DNA of 64,000 nt from Haberlea rhodopensis (GCA_907163345.1 CAJQUN010000036.1:868001-932000); one strand, 5' to 3'; counted from the first letter of the stretch, positions 47,629-60,281 are shown. Notes: generated by a model from the sequence alone, not told the origin. Translations and numbers: made by a program.

Positions 47629-49167
47629 TAGACATGACCACGGTTCGTGAACCGCCGGTTGACGGTTCGGAACCGCCGGTTCGACGGTTCAAAAGAGCTC
47701 GACCCTTAACCTTAACCTTCGTAGACGGTTCCGGTTACGGTTCGTGAACCGCCGGTTACGGTTACGGTTAACCACCGGTTACGGTTACGGTTCGACCCTT
47801 ATATTTTTAAATTAAAAAAAATTAAAATTTTATTTAAAATAATTTAAAAATCACTATAAAAAAAACAAAGGAAATGTAAGGGGAGGGAGGGCTTGAATTT
47901 TTTAAACTAACCTAAGACGTTATTTCATATACACCTTTGGTCTAATTGCAAATAAAATTGATATTGAAACATTTATAATTATTATACTAATTACATATGA
48001 TATACAACTTTGATACAATTACAAAATAAAATCGACGAATATAACATTGAATTATTTGTTATATATAAGAAAACAACACAAAAGTTCTTATTATGTTAAA
48101 AAGAGTCAGTAATGAGATTTTGATTATCAATTAGAAGTGATTAATTTATATAATATAAAGTTAGTGAATTATCAATTCAATATGTTGTTCCCAAATCATT
48201 ATAAGCAAATTAGTAAAAGATTTTATTAATTAATCAAATATTACATTATCGAGTTTCTATGGTAAGTCATATCGTGGGAAATTAAGATATACTTATTTGA
48301 TATTGTATATAATGTAAATCAAATAAAGTGCTTGTAGAATAATTAGAATGTATATATTATATTTGTTTATAATAATTTACTTCATTATTATAATATTTTA
48401 TTTTGCAACAACTATTTCTTTAGTTCTTATGAAATTATCCAACATTTTTGTTATATTTACTTTGCTATAGTTTATTTTTATTTTATTAATTCATCAAATA
48501 TTACATTATTGAGTTTCTGTTGTAAGTCATATTGTGATAAATTAAGATATACTTATTTAATTATTATATATATAATGTAAATCAAATAATGAATATAAAG
48601 TACTTGTAGAATAATTATAAAAGGTATAATATATTTGTTTTGAAATATTTTATTTTTCAACCACTATTTATAGTTCTTATTAATTTATCCAACATTTTTT
48701 GTTATATTTACTTTGTTATAGATATGTTTTTATTATACAATATTTATTTAAGAGCATAACATATTTTTTTTAGATAATTTTGATTTTACAATATAAAATA
48801 GTTATTATTGTTTACACATATAATATACATTGTCTTTTAGTATATATAATTATATTGTCTAAAATAAAACAATAAGGATAATAGCTTAGTGGTAAGATGC
48901 TGTATAAACATGACAGAGGTCAAGGGTTCGAATCCTCAACAACACAATTTAATTTTAAATAATAAATAAAAAAAAAAATAAAGGGTTGAACCGGCGGTTG
49001 GAACCGCCGGTTCACGGTTAATGGAAGCCATGAACCGTAACCGGCCCGTACAGTGACTGGCCGGTTACGGTTCGGAACCGTGAATCGGGTCAACGGTTAA
49101 CCGGCCCGTTGACCCGGTTACGGTTCCGGGCCGGGCCACGGTTTTTAAAAAACCGTGGCCATGTCTA
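47629..49167. mobile_element. Non-autonomous hAT element (1539 bp)
   Basis: Termini TAGACATGACCACGGTT and, inverted, TAGACATGGCCACGGTT, with a perfect 8-bp duplication GTTGGATT (47621-47628 and 49168-49175). Subterminal regions are packed with ggttcgaacc-like and ggttacggttacgg words, plausible transposase-binding arrays, some palindromic (gaaccgccggttc). The 1.1-kb interior is AT-rich and has no transposase. It contains a tRNA-like sequence at 48875-48945. Confidence 0.95.
48875..48945 (+). ncRNA. tRNA-like sequence (pseudo-tRNA or SINE head) inside hAT
   Basis: An A-box-like tagcttagtgg and a perfect B-box ggttcgaatcc lie about 50 bp apart, the spacing of an internal RNA polymerase III promoter. 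The acceptor ends do not pair well and I cannot draw a full cloverleaf, so this is not called as a functional tRNA. Confidence 0.5.
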
Positions 49168-51478
49168 GTTGGATTTAGAAACACATAATCCACCTTTTTT
49201 ACACACTAAAAAAAAAACCCGCCTGGATACCTTGTAAATCAAAAAAAAAAAAAAAACCCAATCCTTTCTCCTTCTCCCTCTATTCTCTCGGCCGCCATTA
49301 ACTCTCTTCCCCATTTTCTATTCTGCTCAACCTCAACAAAAAAATCAAACGATTTCGAGCAGGTTGGTGGTTGTGAATCTATTTGCTCCTTAGTTAATCA
49401 AATCCCTTGAAATTTCTTGGGTTAGGGTTCGAATATCTTGCTGCTAGTTTGAGTAAAAAAATCTAATTCCTTTTGGTTCGAAAATCCTGGTGTTTTGCTC
49501 TAGTTTTGCTGTTCGTTTTTGGCCAAAATTTGCTGCATCTTGGTTTGAAAAATCTGAAGCTAAATGGTTCGAAATATCTGCTGCAGTATGCTTTGAAATC
49601 TGCTGCTTGTTCATGCTCGAAAATATGCTGTTAAGCTTTGATTTTTATGCTGAAATTTGGTTCAAAACCTACTGTTAATTGTCACGTATGACATGAGTTA
49701 TGGATCGAATTCTGCTACTGTTTTGGGGATTTTATTATCGTCGTTTTACGGTTCTACAGTGCGTGAATTTTGTTGATGTCTTACATTTTGATTTCCATGG
49801 ATTGTTGCTGCATATTTACGTTTGATCGCTTCTTTTGTGTAATTTTGTTGTGGTTTTGCTTGTTCCTCGATGGATTATGATTATAGTGAGCTGTTAGTTC
49901 CTTTCCCCCATGTGCTCGATGGTTTCAGTTCAATCTCTGGGAGTTGTGGTAGTCCTTGAGCCTAACTTGTTATTTGGTCGAGTTTTGTGGGTTAAATTAT
50001 AGTTAGCTTAATTTATTATGTATTGGAGGGATTGTATGATTTGTATGGGATTTTGTGTTGGGTCGATGGTTTACTACTCTCTTTGGACATAATTGTTAAG
50101 TTATTTTGCCCCAAGAACACTTATTTCTTCTTTAATCAATTAATTCATGGTTGAGATGTTTTCAACTATTGAATTCTTAGTGTGTCGTTGTGTGAATAGG
50201 TGAAAGTTAGATACATTTTAATGTGTGTTGTAAACATGTATGAAAGTGTATAATAATGAATATACTTGAAGGTGTGCAATAGCATGAATTGGTGATTTAT
50301 ATCGCTTTAGTGAATTATTGATGATTATATTGAGTTGTTGAACTTTCTCAGATCCACCTCAGACCTCAAGGCAAAGAGAAGGATAACTTGACTAGAAACT
50401 CAAGTGATAAGGTACGTAGTCACGTACGAGCAGGTATAATATGAATTATTTCATATTCCAGTATTCATGTATTGTTGGATTGTGATGACTGAATATAAGG
50501 AAATGAATATGTGAATTGAGTTTGATATATGTGGTATGGTGGACACGTAAATGTACGTGGTCCGGATATGGAGTTGGATATGGATGCCTTTGGCATGATC
50601 GACATGAGAAATGGTTGAGAATGTGATTAACTGATATGCAGAGTTGCCTTCTATATGAGATTAGTTATGATTGAGCATAAATGATGAATTGTGATTTTAT
50701 TGACTTTATTGCATTGATGAGTATCATGTTTTGAATAACGATACTGAACTTGATGTTTATGAAAGTGTATAAGATTGAAACAAGAACAGTTCGTGAAAGT
50801 TATACTGGTTCGGAATTGTACAGGAAGTATATTTTATGGGTTTTGAATACTCTAAATTGTGTATTACAGTTTCATATATTCATGTGTAAATGATTATTGA
50901 GTTGGAGTATGCTCACCCTGTGTGTGGGTTGTTTCTGTTGAAACATGTATACCAGGTACGACGTTGTATCAGGAAGAAAGCTTGAGCCCATGGAAAATAG
51001 TGGTCACAGGATTATGATACAAGTATTGGGTGATGGCATATCTTACTTATGCATTGAGAATTGATTCATTTACTCGTTGCTCGTGTGTGTGAACCTGGAT
51101 GCATGTATATGCATGTATAAATGTTGCAAAGCTTTCCCCCTTTTTCTTAGTTGACATATGCGCATTCTATTCGGAGTAGATCATGCTTAAGGAATTGAAT
51201 ACATAGATATGATGTGTATGGGCATGAGTATTAGCTGTTGCTTTACTTTGGTGGATTTATTGCTGGATATTTGTGATGCTGTTGAGGATATGTATTTATG
51301 GTGCTTTCTTATTTTTGGATAGTCCGATTTACGGGGAGTCTCTGCCCAATTTTTTATAAAATTCATGGGGAATATGTGAAGCATGTAGTGAGTCTTTTAA
51401 AGAAAAGAAATTTTTACATACACAAATGACGTCATAATTGCATTATTGACGTGTTGGGCGTTGGGGTCTTACACCCAT

Positions 51479-52159
51479 AAAGCACAGAAACACCATGTAA
51501 ACATGGGTCATGCCAAGCTGAAATGGTTTGAAATGAAGGCCAAATATTGTCCGAAACAATTGAATACTATACAGATGCTAAATTCCAGAAAGCTTAACCA
51601 AATCAGTAGCGAAAATTCATTTTTGCAACAAAATCGACAACCCACTATTAAAAATAAAAATTTACAAATAAAAAGAAGATACACAATTCAGAAAACTAGA
51701 TAATTGATGCTACTTCTCATTAAGTCTATTCTCTCTTTTTTCTGCATTCACCTTCTTCGCATCAGAATTTTGAAGAATGATGAATCCTGATGGAAGAAAT
51801 CAAAATAATCAGAAAGAAAATCGAATAGAAAGATCTATCAATTTAAAAGGAACGATCAATTTACTGAAAATAAAGGTTCTTTTTTAATCATCTTCCTCTC
51901 TCTACTAGGTTGTGAGATGAAAGAGAAATGTGTTCTATTTTGAAAATATGGATAGTAATAAGGGGTACTATATTTATTTTGATGGGATTGGAAAATTAAA
52001 ATAAATAAAATTTAGAAATTAAGGAGTTGAAATAAATATAATATGATAGAGAACTAGTAATCAAGTTAAAATTGTATTTAAAAATTTAATACCAACTTTG
52101 TCGTAATCTATACAATGATATAAAAATACAAATGTTATATATATTATAATATTACGAAA
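51479..52159. other. AT-rich DNA, nothing recognisable
   Basis: No gene or repeat supported. Confidence 0.4.
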
Positions 52160-52430
52160 TTGTGAGGCTCAAATCCCTAGACGTGGTCACGTGACGCTGT
52201 CAGCTGGCAGTATCCAGCATATTCTGCTTTGGAGGCTCCACGGATTTTTTACTTTGGATCTTCCACGTGTCCAAATAGACGGACCAGATTCCACCGACGC
52301 CGTAATATTTGTCTTATATCCGCGTTCGAGGATACCACTTCGGTCGCTGCATCGAAAGGGTAGTTTTGTCCAGATAGAGGGTAGAATTGTCCTTGCAAGT
52401 AATTGGAGAAAAATTAAAATCTGAAATGTT
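52160..52430. promoter_or_regulatory. GC-richer segment with two G-boxes
   Basis: gtcacgtgac (52186-52195) is a 10-bp palindrome around CACGTG. A second CACGTG sits at 52264-52269 in tccacgtgtcc, an ABRE-type context. G-boxes bind bZIP/bHLH factors in plants. No TATA box or gene follows convincingly, so this may be a promoter fragment carried by a decayed element. Confidence 0.35.
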
Positions 52431-53216
52431 TTCAAATTCAAATTTACACCGGCTCCGCATGATATTTTAAAATTTCAATTGTTTATTTACTTTTTTTTCT
52501 TTGAAAGAAGTCAATTTACTTATATTTTACATTTTAAAATATTAGAGTTGTATCATTACCATTAGCTATAATTTTTGGTAAAACAATAAATATTAGATCC
52601 TACAATTGATATCAGAGCTAACGTTACATGTTCAATTCTCATTGCTCTTGTCGGGAGGCGATCGAAATGTGACACTTTAGTTATACAATTTTAAAGATTA
52701 GAGCTATCATGTTATTATTAGCTATAACTTTTGGTAAAATGGCAATCCGACTGATTGAACCAGCCGTTTCTTCATTTTTCTTTTCTTTTTGAAAAATAAA
52801 TAATTTTTAAATTTTTGTTAAAATTATAACTCTAATTTTTGAACAAAAATATATTATATAACATTAATTGTTATTGAAATAATTACAAAATAATATTTAT
52901 GTATGTATCAAAAAATCCATAAAGGTGCCTTGTTATTATACATAAATATATTTAGTTTCTCGCAAATTATAAAAGATGTAAATCATTTCATAATTTTTAA
53001 ATATTTCTTATGATTTTTGGGCATTATTTGTTATTTTTAAGATATTTTTTTCCTTTTCTTTTATGCTATACATCTGATTTGATCTGATTTTTTAAGTTTG
53101 ACATACTATGTTGTGTAATAATATTTATTTGATTGTGAACAACATGAGACTATAACAAATACATTACCCATATTTTATAAAAATTAAACTAGATATTATA
53201 TAATGTTGACGTCATC
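52431..53216. other. AT-rich DNA
   Basis: One PBS-like ttgatatcagagcta at about 52606. Otherwise nothing supported. Confidence 0.35.
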
Positions 53217-53340
53217 ACCGGTTGAACCAGTGGTTCAACCGGTTAATCGATTGAACTTGTACCAGTTAGAGCACCGATTTTAACTGGTTCAACCGGTTTA
53301 ATCGATCGAACATAAAACCAATAAAGCATCGATTTTATAT
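53217..53340. repeat. Perfect 13-bp-arm palindrome followed by a duplicated ~58-bp unit
   Basis: accggttgaacca and its complement are separated by one base (53217-53243). The phrase aaccggttaatcgattgaac ... gcaccgatttt is repeated as aaccggtttaatcgatcgaac ... gcatcgatttt. It resembles subterminal repeats of a DNA transposon, but ends were not found. Confidence 0.7.
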
Positions 53341-53685
53341 TTGGTCCGATTTTTAAAATACTGCTAATGTGGCTTAAATTAGTAGGCACGTAGTCTCATT
53401 TACCACTAATTAGAAAGATCTTATGCAATTTAAATATTTAGTATGTCCATTGAATAATTTAAACCAATCATTCGTTCACAACATGCAGCATGCAACATGC
53501 TTAATTATTATTATTAAGCATATCGTGTGGCCAGCTTTTAATTATTACATCGTAAGGAGTAATTCGAACCTAGCATTTGGATAATAATACCCCAATGTTA
53601 GGATCAGGACCCAAAATAGTTTTGGGGAGTGAGTCCCATTGTGTGGAACGCTCCCAAAAAGATATTTTGGGTCATTGATCGTACA
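53341..53685. other. Unassigned AT-rich stretch
   Basis: Nothing supported. Confidence 0.35.
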
Positions 53686-53967
53686 TTTAGGTATCGTTTG
53701 GGGTTCATGATAAGATTAGTAATCCTGGTATTATTAAGATCATCCAATGTTTGTTTTGTTTTTTGAAAAAAAAATTTCCCATCGTATTTATCACATTCTA
53801 ATCCCCACTTTGCAACAATCATAAATACTCATTCCCGCCTTTTTATTACTATCTCAAAATTTGAAATTTCTGCCAAAAACTACAATTTATTTCCTACTAC
53901 TTTATTATTATATTTGTATTGTTTATATATTATTACTATTATTATCATATTTTATTATTATATGACT

Positions 53968-53999
<32 letters not shown>

Positions 54000-54052
54000 T
54001 ATTATTATATAGTAATAATAATAATTGTTATTATCATTATGTAGTAGTAATA

Positions 54053-54088
<36 letters not shown>

Positions 54089-55925
54089 TATTATTATTAT
54101 TATTATATTACTATTGTAATAATAGTAATATAATAGTAATATTAGTATTATTACATATATATATATATGCATATATATACATATATATGTATATGAAATA
54201 ATAATAATAATAATTATTATTATTATTATTTATGTATATATATATATACACGTGTGTATATATATATATATATATATTATTATTATGACTATTACTATAC
54301 ATAATTATTATTATTCTAAATATAATATTATATATATTATATATTATTATTATTATATATACGTATAATATATATACTATATATATATTTATGATTATGA
54401 TTAATAAATATGTATATATATATTATATCATAATATATAGAAGAATACATAAGATAATCTATATGATATATTTAATATGTTAATATAATAATAATATAAT
54501 TATTATTATTATTAATATTATTAATTATGATATATACATCTCTATACACGTGTGTATTAGTATAATCTATTCTTATCATGACTATTACTATACATAATTA
54601 TTTTATTCTAAATATAATATTCTATATATTATATATTATTATTATTATATACTACGTATATATATATATCTTATGATTATGATTAATAAATATGTATATA
54701 TATTTATATAATAATATATAGAAGAATCATAATATAATAATTATATATATTAATATGTAATAATAATAATAATTATTATTATTATAAATATGTCTATTTT
54801 TAATAATCATAATATATATATATATATATATATTATGCAATAATAATAATTATTATTATTCTTTTACTATTCTTATTCTAATTATTAATATAATATTATT
54901 ATTATTGTTCTTCTTTGTATATCTCTGTCTCTTCCCTAATAATAATAATAATAATTATTTATTATTATTTATGCATATATCTATCTACCTATATATTATA
55001 TTATTATATTATGATTATTATTTATATTATTATTATTTTCTAAACACAATCTTGTATATATATTATATATATTATTATTATTATACGTATTTCTATCTAT
55101 ATATTTTTTGATTATGATTATATATTTTTATTTATTATATTATTATTAATATAATATAATATATATATATATATATTTATAAATTATTATTATTATTATC
55201 TATTTATATATTCATATATATATATATATATGCATATACGTATATATGTATATATTAACATATTATGATTATTATATTTTATTATTACAATATTATATAA
55301 TAATCAAAATATTATATATATATACATATATATATATTATTGCATTGATGAGGGTGTTTTAGTCTTTATATCAAAGAATAATCCTTATCAACTATCTTAT
55401 CTCTCAATCAAACATCATATAACTTATCACAATTTATTTTTACAATCATTTCATAATTTTTTAATCTTTACATTACTTATCACATTCATCACTTCAAACG
55501 GTACCTTAGATATAATTTAAAATGAGTGATAGGATTAGTATGAGAGGTATTAAAATTATGACATTATTATAAATAATATAGTGTAATAAGTTATATGATG
55601 TTTAATATAATTTTAAAATTACGGATTAATGTTATTCTTTGGTATAATAATTAAAATACTCTCGGCAATTTGAATTTCTAATTTATGAGGTAATTTCAAA
55701 TTTTTGGATTAAGTTGTAGGAAACAAATTGAAATTTTTGACTGAAATTTCAAATTTTGAAATAGTAAAAAAGGAGGGAAACGTTATATATGTCATTTTGC
55801 TATAAAATGGGATTAGAATTAGATAAACGTGATGTGATAAATTTTCGTAAAATCAAACCAAACATATGACTAAAATTAACCCTAGACTAATCTTATCTTT
55901 ATCACTCACCCCAAACACACCCTTA
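53686..55925. mobile_element. Harbinger/Tourist-like foldback element with microsatellite interior
   Basis: About 200-bp arms at 53689-53885 and 55700-55922 are inverted copies. Shared words include gtttgggg, ataagattag, and ggaaacaaattg / gaaatttcaaattttga. Arms are flanked by TTA (53686-53688 and 55923-55925), the 3-bp target typical of PIF/Harbinger. There is no transposase. The interior is almost wholly simple-sequence DNA, with another inverted MITE-like piece at 55345-55514. Confidence 0.65.
53890..55340. repeat. Compound AT/ATT microsatellite, about 1.45 kb
   Basis: Long runs of (at)n, (att)n and (aat)n with few interruptions. Two related blocks (around 54240-54420 and 54540-54720) share cacgtgtgtat and tatgattatgattaataaatatg, so part of it was duplicated. 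ORFs listed by frame scanning here are artefacts. Confidence 0.9.
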
Positions 55926-56105
55926 AGGTAATATTCTAAGGTACAATTTGGAGTGATGGATGAGATAAGTAATGTAATGATTAAAAAGTTATGAAATGAT
56001 TGTAAATAATGTATGTTAAGTTATACAGTGCTTGATTGGAGGATAAGATGATTGATAATGATTATTGTTTGATATAATTATTAATGCCCTTAGCATTATA
56101 TCAAT
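55345..56105. repeat. Inverted MITE-like pair (55345-55514 / 55936-56105)
   Basis: ctaaggtacaatttggagtg at 55936 is the inverted counterpart of cacttcaaacggtaccttag ending about 55514. The homology extends about 160 bp (aagtaatgtaatgatta, aaatgattgtaaata, gttatacagtgcttgattgg). A third related piece lies at 55521-55640. This is a cluster of related MITE ends in both orientations. Confidence 0.7.
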
Positions 56106-56870
56106 AATAATAAATATATAATTATATTTGAATTCAAATATATTATATTTTAAAAGAATTTATTTAAATATTCATTTCAATAGTAGATACTCTATTGAAC
56201 AAGAGCTAATCCAATCATATATTTGGATGAAAAGATTTGATTCGACGAATAATTTAACGTATGGATTTTAAACGACATAAATATAGTATATAAAAAGAAT
56301 ATTAAATTTACGACGCACGATGAATTTGAATCTATCTAAATAAATGAGATGTATCTGAATTGGGTGGCTTATAGAATTTAAGATTTCGACCCATAATTAG
56401 CCTTGAGAATTTTGACAAATATTTGAATGGATTTTTTTTCAAGTTTTTAACAAATCATTCTACAAAATCACATTTTATTTTCCTAATTTTTTTATAATAA
56501 TTACAAATCATTTCATTTTTTTATAATAATTATACGAAATCAATTAATCAAATATCACAACTATTTTCCATTTCAAAGTTCATGTGAACATAACTGCAAA
56601 CTCGTTTGAAAAATTTCGAAATCAAAAGTAAGTGAAGGATCGAGCACAGTATAGACATATTGGCTGATGCTATGATTGATCTCTCATACTACGCCGGAGC
56701 AAATCTAGCCTAAAGATTGGTGGACAAAATACAAGGGTGCAAAATATAAGATTTTAAAATTTTCAGGATAATATATATATAAATTATTTATTTTTACTGC
56801 CCCGAGGTTATGCATGCATTCGTCCCTCATCCTAGGCGCAAAGAATAATCTGTTATCTTTAATTTCGTAT
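56106..56870. other. AT-rich DNA, nothing recognisable
   Basis: No gene or repeat supported. Confidence 0.4.
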
Positions 56871-58217
56871 ATGTTGGAATACTATGTTTTGGTATAACAA
56901 AGGATATAACCAATGATGATCTTGAATCGAACGAAATCAGTACATATTTGTTGATACCAAAAAAAGTAAAATTGTTGGGAAAATATGTTTTGGTATAACA
57001 AATCAGTAGAACTGATAAACCACGATTAGTCTTCTTATATTGAATCGACGAGTTAAGAACACTCGACCGATGGATGTATATTGCTAAAAACAGAACTGAT
57101 ACATGTCTTGAACCGATGATAGCAGAAGTGTTTTGCTTGACCAAAATAGAACCAATGATACGAGAGACCAGTTCAGAACCAACGTATTGCAAGCATCAGT
57201 CCAAGGCTCCAAGAATAAAGATGTTGCATATATTTGAATAAATCTGACAGCTCGTTGTTGAGAAACTAGCCGTTGCAAATCAAATGACAAAAGTCATTTG
57301 AATAACAGGAAGAGCATTACATACATCAATATCAATTTAAATGAAGGACAACATAGCATTTAACAGGCATCAGACAGAATGGTCAAAGTACTGTAGACAT
57401 CAGTACGGAGTCTTAGAGATTGAAATCCAGCCATCACAATTACTTAAAATATAAAAACCCATACACAAAGAATCAAAAGGGGCGTGGAATACAACACGAG
57501 ATATATAAAATACAGAAACTAAGAGAAGCTATCATGGCGAAAAAGCGAGATCATCTACTCCTAGAAATCCTCTAAAAAGAAGAAGCTTCATTTATATTCT
57601 TTCAAGCTCTATTTGCTTCATCAAGAAGCATATCAGGCATAGCTAAAAAGAGTATATCATATCTACTCAATGACCCAAGTGCGTGCCAACTGATTGGTGC
57701 TACAAATTGCAAAATCACTAATTTTACACCAACTCTTACTACTGTGTTTTATTGTTCAAAAGAATGTATTTGTGACTTGAAGTGAAAACTGATTTCCTAA
57801 CTATAAGAGTGACATTCATTGTGGATTAGTACTAGGAGTTTATATCATAAAATTAACTTTAATCTAAGTGGGATTGTACAATAGAGTTGTATAATTCAAA
57901 ATCTTCTAGTGGAATCCTTCATGAAAAGGAATAATGAGAAACGTAGAAGCTTCGTCTTCGAACTTTTAGAAATAAATATATTGTTCTTTATTTATAGCAT
58001 TTATTTCTTCAAATCGTTTGAATTAAGAAGACTGGATCGGCCATCAGTTCAACTTATACTTACTATATCAACTCAAGTTCATTCCGCACTTTCTAAGTTA
58101 CTTCATTCGTCAATTTTAATCAAAAAATGACTTTCGGTTGCTAACACGACCGAAGCAATTTTAAAATATAAGTTGAACTGGTGCAACTTATTCACCCCCT
58201 CTAAACTGCCCCAACCG
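56871..58217 (+). mobile_element. Possible Copia-type LTR fragment
   Basis: tgttggaatactatgttttg (56871) and tgttgggaaaatatgttttg (56973) look like a duplicated LTR start. cttattcaccccctctaaac near 58190 resembles the pyrimidine block near the end of Copia (SIRE/Maximus-like) LTRs. No PBS, partner LTR or target duplication was found, and it is cut by the AT microsatellite. Confidence 0.35.

Positions 58218-58306
<89 letters not shown>
58218..58306. repeat. (AT)n microsatellite, about 44 units
   Basis: An uninterrupted at repeat immediately before the Tat-type LTR. Confidence 0.98.
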
Positions 58307-58309
<3 letters not shown>

Positions 58310-58584
58310 TATTGTTATCACCAATTTTTGGAGTGACTTGCTGATATCAATTGAGAGGGGGTTCACCTCTCTTTCTTCTCCAATACTCAATATAACAGCA
58401 GAGATGTTAGTAAATATCTTCTGCGATGACCTGAAAATACGAAGCAAAAGTGAGAAGGGTGCCAGAAGTTTTTCCGTCGGGTCCCCTCCGACGCTCAAGT
58501 CAGGCAAGAGAATATGAGGAGATATATATGTGGTAGGTAAAGATAATTATGAATTAGAGAGCCTAATTGATACCCCAAACCTGG

Positions 58585-58592
58585 TATTTATA
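58585..58592 (-). promoter_or_regulatory. LTR TATA box (element sense)
   Basis: TATAAATA on the minus strand, followed by ccagg and ggggtatcaatt. Confidence 0.6.
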
Positions 58593-59219
58593 GGCGGAGA
58601 CCTAAGAGTTGTATTGCAGCAATGACTCTTTCCATGTTTATCCAAATCTTACCCAGATATGTCAAGATCTTGTGAATACAATCAAATCCCTGATATTGCT
58701 CCGCATATCTAGGACTAGGTATCTTGGGGGACTAGTTTCCTTGTTGAGCACCCGCATCAACAAGGAAAATGAGAAGAGCTCGGCATATCAGCTCGGGTTC
58801 CCAAAAGAGGTCGCTAGCCGAGATACCGAAGGGACAACAGGTGAGATGAAACAGGTCGGCCAAACAAGTCGGACGTCACAAAGAGTTCGCAAGGGTAGGC
58901 TAGGTCTCGCGAAGAAAGGCGAACAAAATACCATGGAGTCAGGTCGGCTTGTCAGGTCGTGTCCTCATCTTTTAGGGGGTATCACAGTCCCCCCTCCCTG
59001 TCGAGATGACGTTGTAGACCAGAAGCTCGGATGTGCTGAGTTATCCTGATGAGCCAATTCTTCAAAATAGCAAAACTTGATTTAGGCGGGAAATAACGGC
59101 TAAATATTTTGAATTTTGAATTAAAAATCCGACCGTTGGGCTGCCTGCCCTATTCCCGAGGCTGATCTAGACCGTACAGCGCATCAGGGATCAACGGCCA
59201 GGATTCATTGAGGTCTCCC

Positions 59220-59230
59220 TATATATATAC
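59220..59230 (+). promoter_or_regulatory. TATA box for the antisense ORF
   Basis: tatatatatac on the plus strand, about 135 bp upstream of the ATG of the antisense ORF. The leader is pyrimidine-rich (tcatttctctccatttttctttctg). The promoter lies in or beside the LTR, making this end of the element potentially bidirectional. Confidence 0.6.
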
Positions 59231-59363
59231 CGCTCCGGGTCCCTCATTGTCCACTTTTGCAATTTTTAGAAACAGATCGGATCCGACCTCTTTATCATTT
59301 CTCTCCATTTTTCTTTCTGAAAAACTCCTAGGTACGTTTATTCTCAGCAGTTTTTTGTTAAAA

Positions 59364-60281
59364 ATGTCTTCTCCTGATCAATTATTTCCTTCCCCCCTGA
59401 CTAATGAGGAGCTTAAAGCGGTAGATCAGTATGGTTCATTTTACCCCGAAGAGGTTGCCCTACCTGAGGGAGTTGAGCTAATTGAAGAAGTTGTGCGCAC
59501 TGAGGCTCCCCGGGAAGCTGGGACCTCAGCTGAACCCGACCTTCAAATTACTGAGGCCAGTCCTCGTCTTAGATCGGGGTCGCCTCCGGGCAATTATCCC
59601 TGGTACGAACTGTATGTTCCTGCCTTGGATGAGTCCGATGAGGCCAAAATACGCCAGCTCAGCCAAGCCCCTGTTGATTATGAGTTCGTATTTCCTTCCT
59701 CTTCTCAACGATCACACCAACCTCCTGAGGGTTTTTATACCTTTTACCGCGGCCAACTGGAGGGGGGTTTACATTTTCCTCTCCCTGAGTTCTTTCAGGA
59801 GTTCAGTAGCTTTTACCAGCTAAACCTTAGTCAATTCTCTCCTAACTCCTTCCGTATTTTGTGTAGTCTAGTGGTTATTTTTAAGGCATTAGGCTTACCT
59901 TACGACCACCCCTCCCTCTCTTATTTTTTTCATATCAAGAGATCGGATGAGGGACCCTGGTATGTCACCAGCCGACCTGGCTGTGCATTTGTTGGGGGAT
60001 ATCCTAGCAAAATTAAGGATTGGAAAAATGATTTCTTTTTTGTAAAACCTTCTCGGCCCTGGGTCTGCTGCTCTGATTGGCTTGAACATCTCCCGGCTCT
60101 CCCCTCACCTCCCAAAAATTTCAAAAAGAGCACCACCTTCTTAGATGTAATGAACGCCATAGGAGGTCACTGCTTTAATTCATCTAAGCTGTTGGTGGAG
60201 GATCTACTTTGTTTTGCTGGGCTAAGTCCGGCTGATCTGACATTGAGGGGGAGAGCCGGTACTTGTTCTAGCATGTTTTAA
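59364..60281 (+). CDS. Antisense ORF protein, gypsy-type 'Transposase_28'-like domain
   Basis: ATG at 59364 (MSSPDQLFPS); the open frame extends further upstream only through non-ATG codons. About 305 residues: an acidic N-terminus (EEVALPEGVELIEEV), a Ser/Pro linker, then a conserved block FYTFYRGQLEGGLHFPLPEFF, LNLSQFSPNSFRILCSLVVIF, ALGLPYDHPSLSYFF, WYVTSRPG, KDWKNDFFFVKP, WVCCSDW. That pattern fits the 'putative gypsy type transposon' domain (Pfam PF04195), found as a separate ORF in Tat-lineage elements and never shown to be a transposase. It lies opposite to pol and downstream of it. A donor-like gtactt near the end and an acceptor ttatacag at about 60342 suggest splicing to the next exon. 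The frame is intact here. Confidence 0.75.
   Translation: MSSPDQLFPSPLTNEELKAVDQYGSFYPEEVALPEGVELIEEVVRTEAPREAGTSAEPDLQITEASPRLRSGSPPGNYPWYELYVPALDESDEAKIRQLSQAPVDYEFVFPSSSQRSHQPPEGFYTFYRGQLEGGLHFPLPEFFQEFSSFYQLNLSQFSPNSFRILCSLVVIFKALGLPYDHPSLSYFFHIKRSDEGPWYVTSRPGCAFVGGYPSKIKDWKNDFFFVKPSRPWVCCSDWLEHLPALPSPPKNFKKSTTFLDVMNAIGGHCFNSSKLLVEDLLCFAGLSPADLTLRGRAGTCSSMF

Larger units (their letters stand above)
47369..51473 (+). mobile_element. Solo LTR related to the nested-element family, carrying a hAT insertion
   Basis: tgtgacgccccg ... ggggtcttaca with a perfect duplication CCCAT (47364-47368 and 51474-51478). Without the hAT it is about 2.56 kb. Shared with the 32819-41996 LTRs (opposite strand): aattccgggttg, the gaggttgagcagaat/cgattt start, gtacgtagtcacgtacgagc, gctcaccctgtgtgtgggttgtttctgttgaaac and ggggagtctctgcccaattttttataaaa. 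No internal domain, hence solo. Confidence 0.92.
58313..59340 (-). repeat. 3' LTR of the Tat-type element (inner edge approximate)
   Basis: The outer end tgttatcacc is at 58313, next to the AT microsatellite. A minus-strand TATAAATA at 58585-58592 supports U3-R order in minus orientation. The inner edge cannot be fixed without the other LTR; it could lie anywhere from about 59100 to 59340. Confidence 0.65.

Noticed and set aside
47640..47800. ggttac/acggtt hexamer runs resembling telomeric repeats
   Set aside because: The unit is not TTTAGGG. The runs lie in subterminal regions of a hAT element and fit transposase-binding repeats better.
52600..52620. PBS-like ttgatatcagagcta
   Set aside because: No LTR edge, partner LTR or internal domain nearby; a single mismatched PBS is not enough.
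54111..55111. ORFs rich in Tyr/Ile/Asn
   Set aside because: Low-complexity microsatellite translations.
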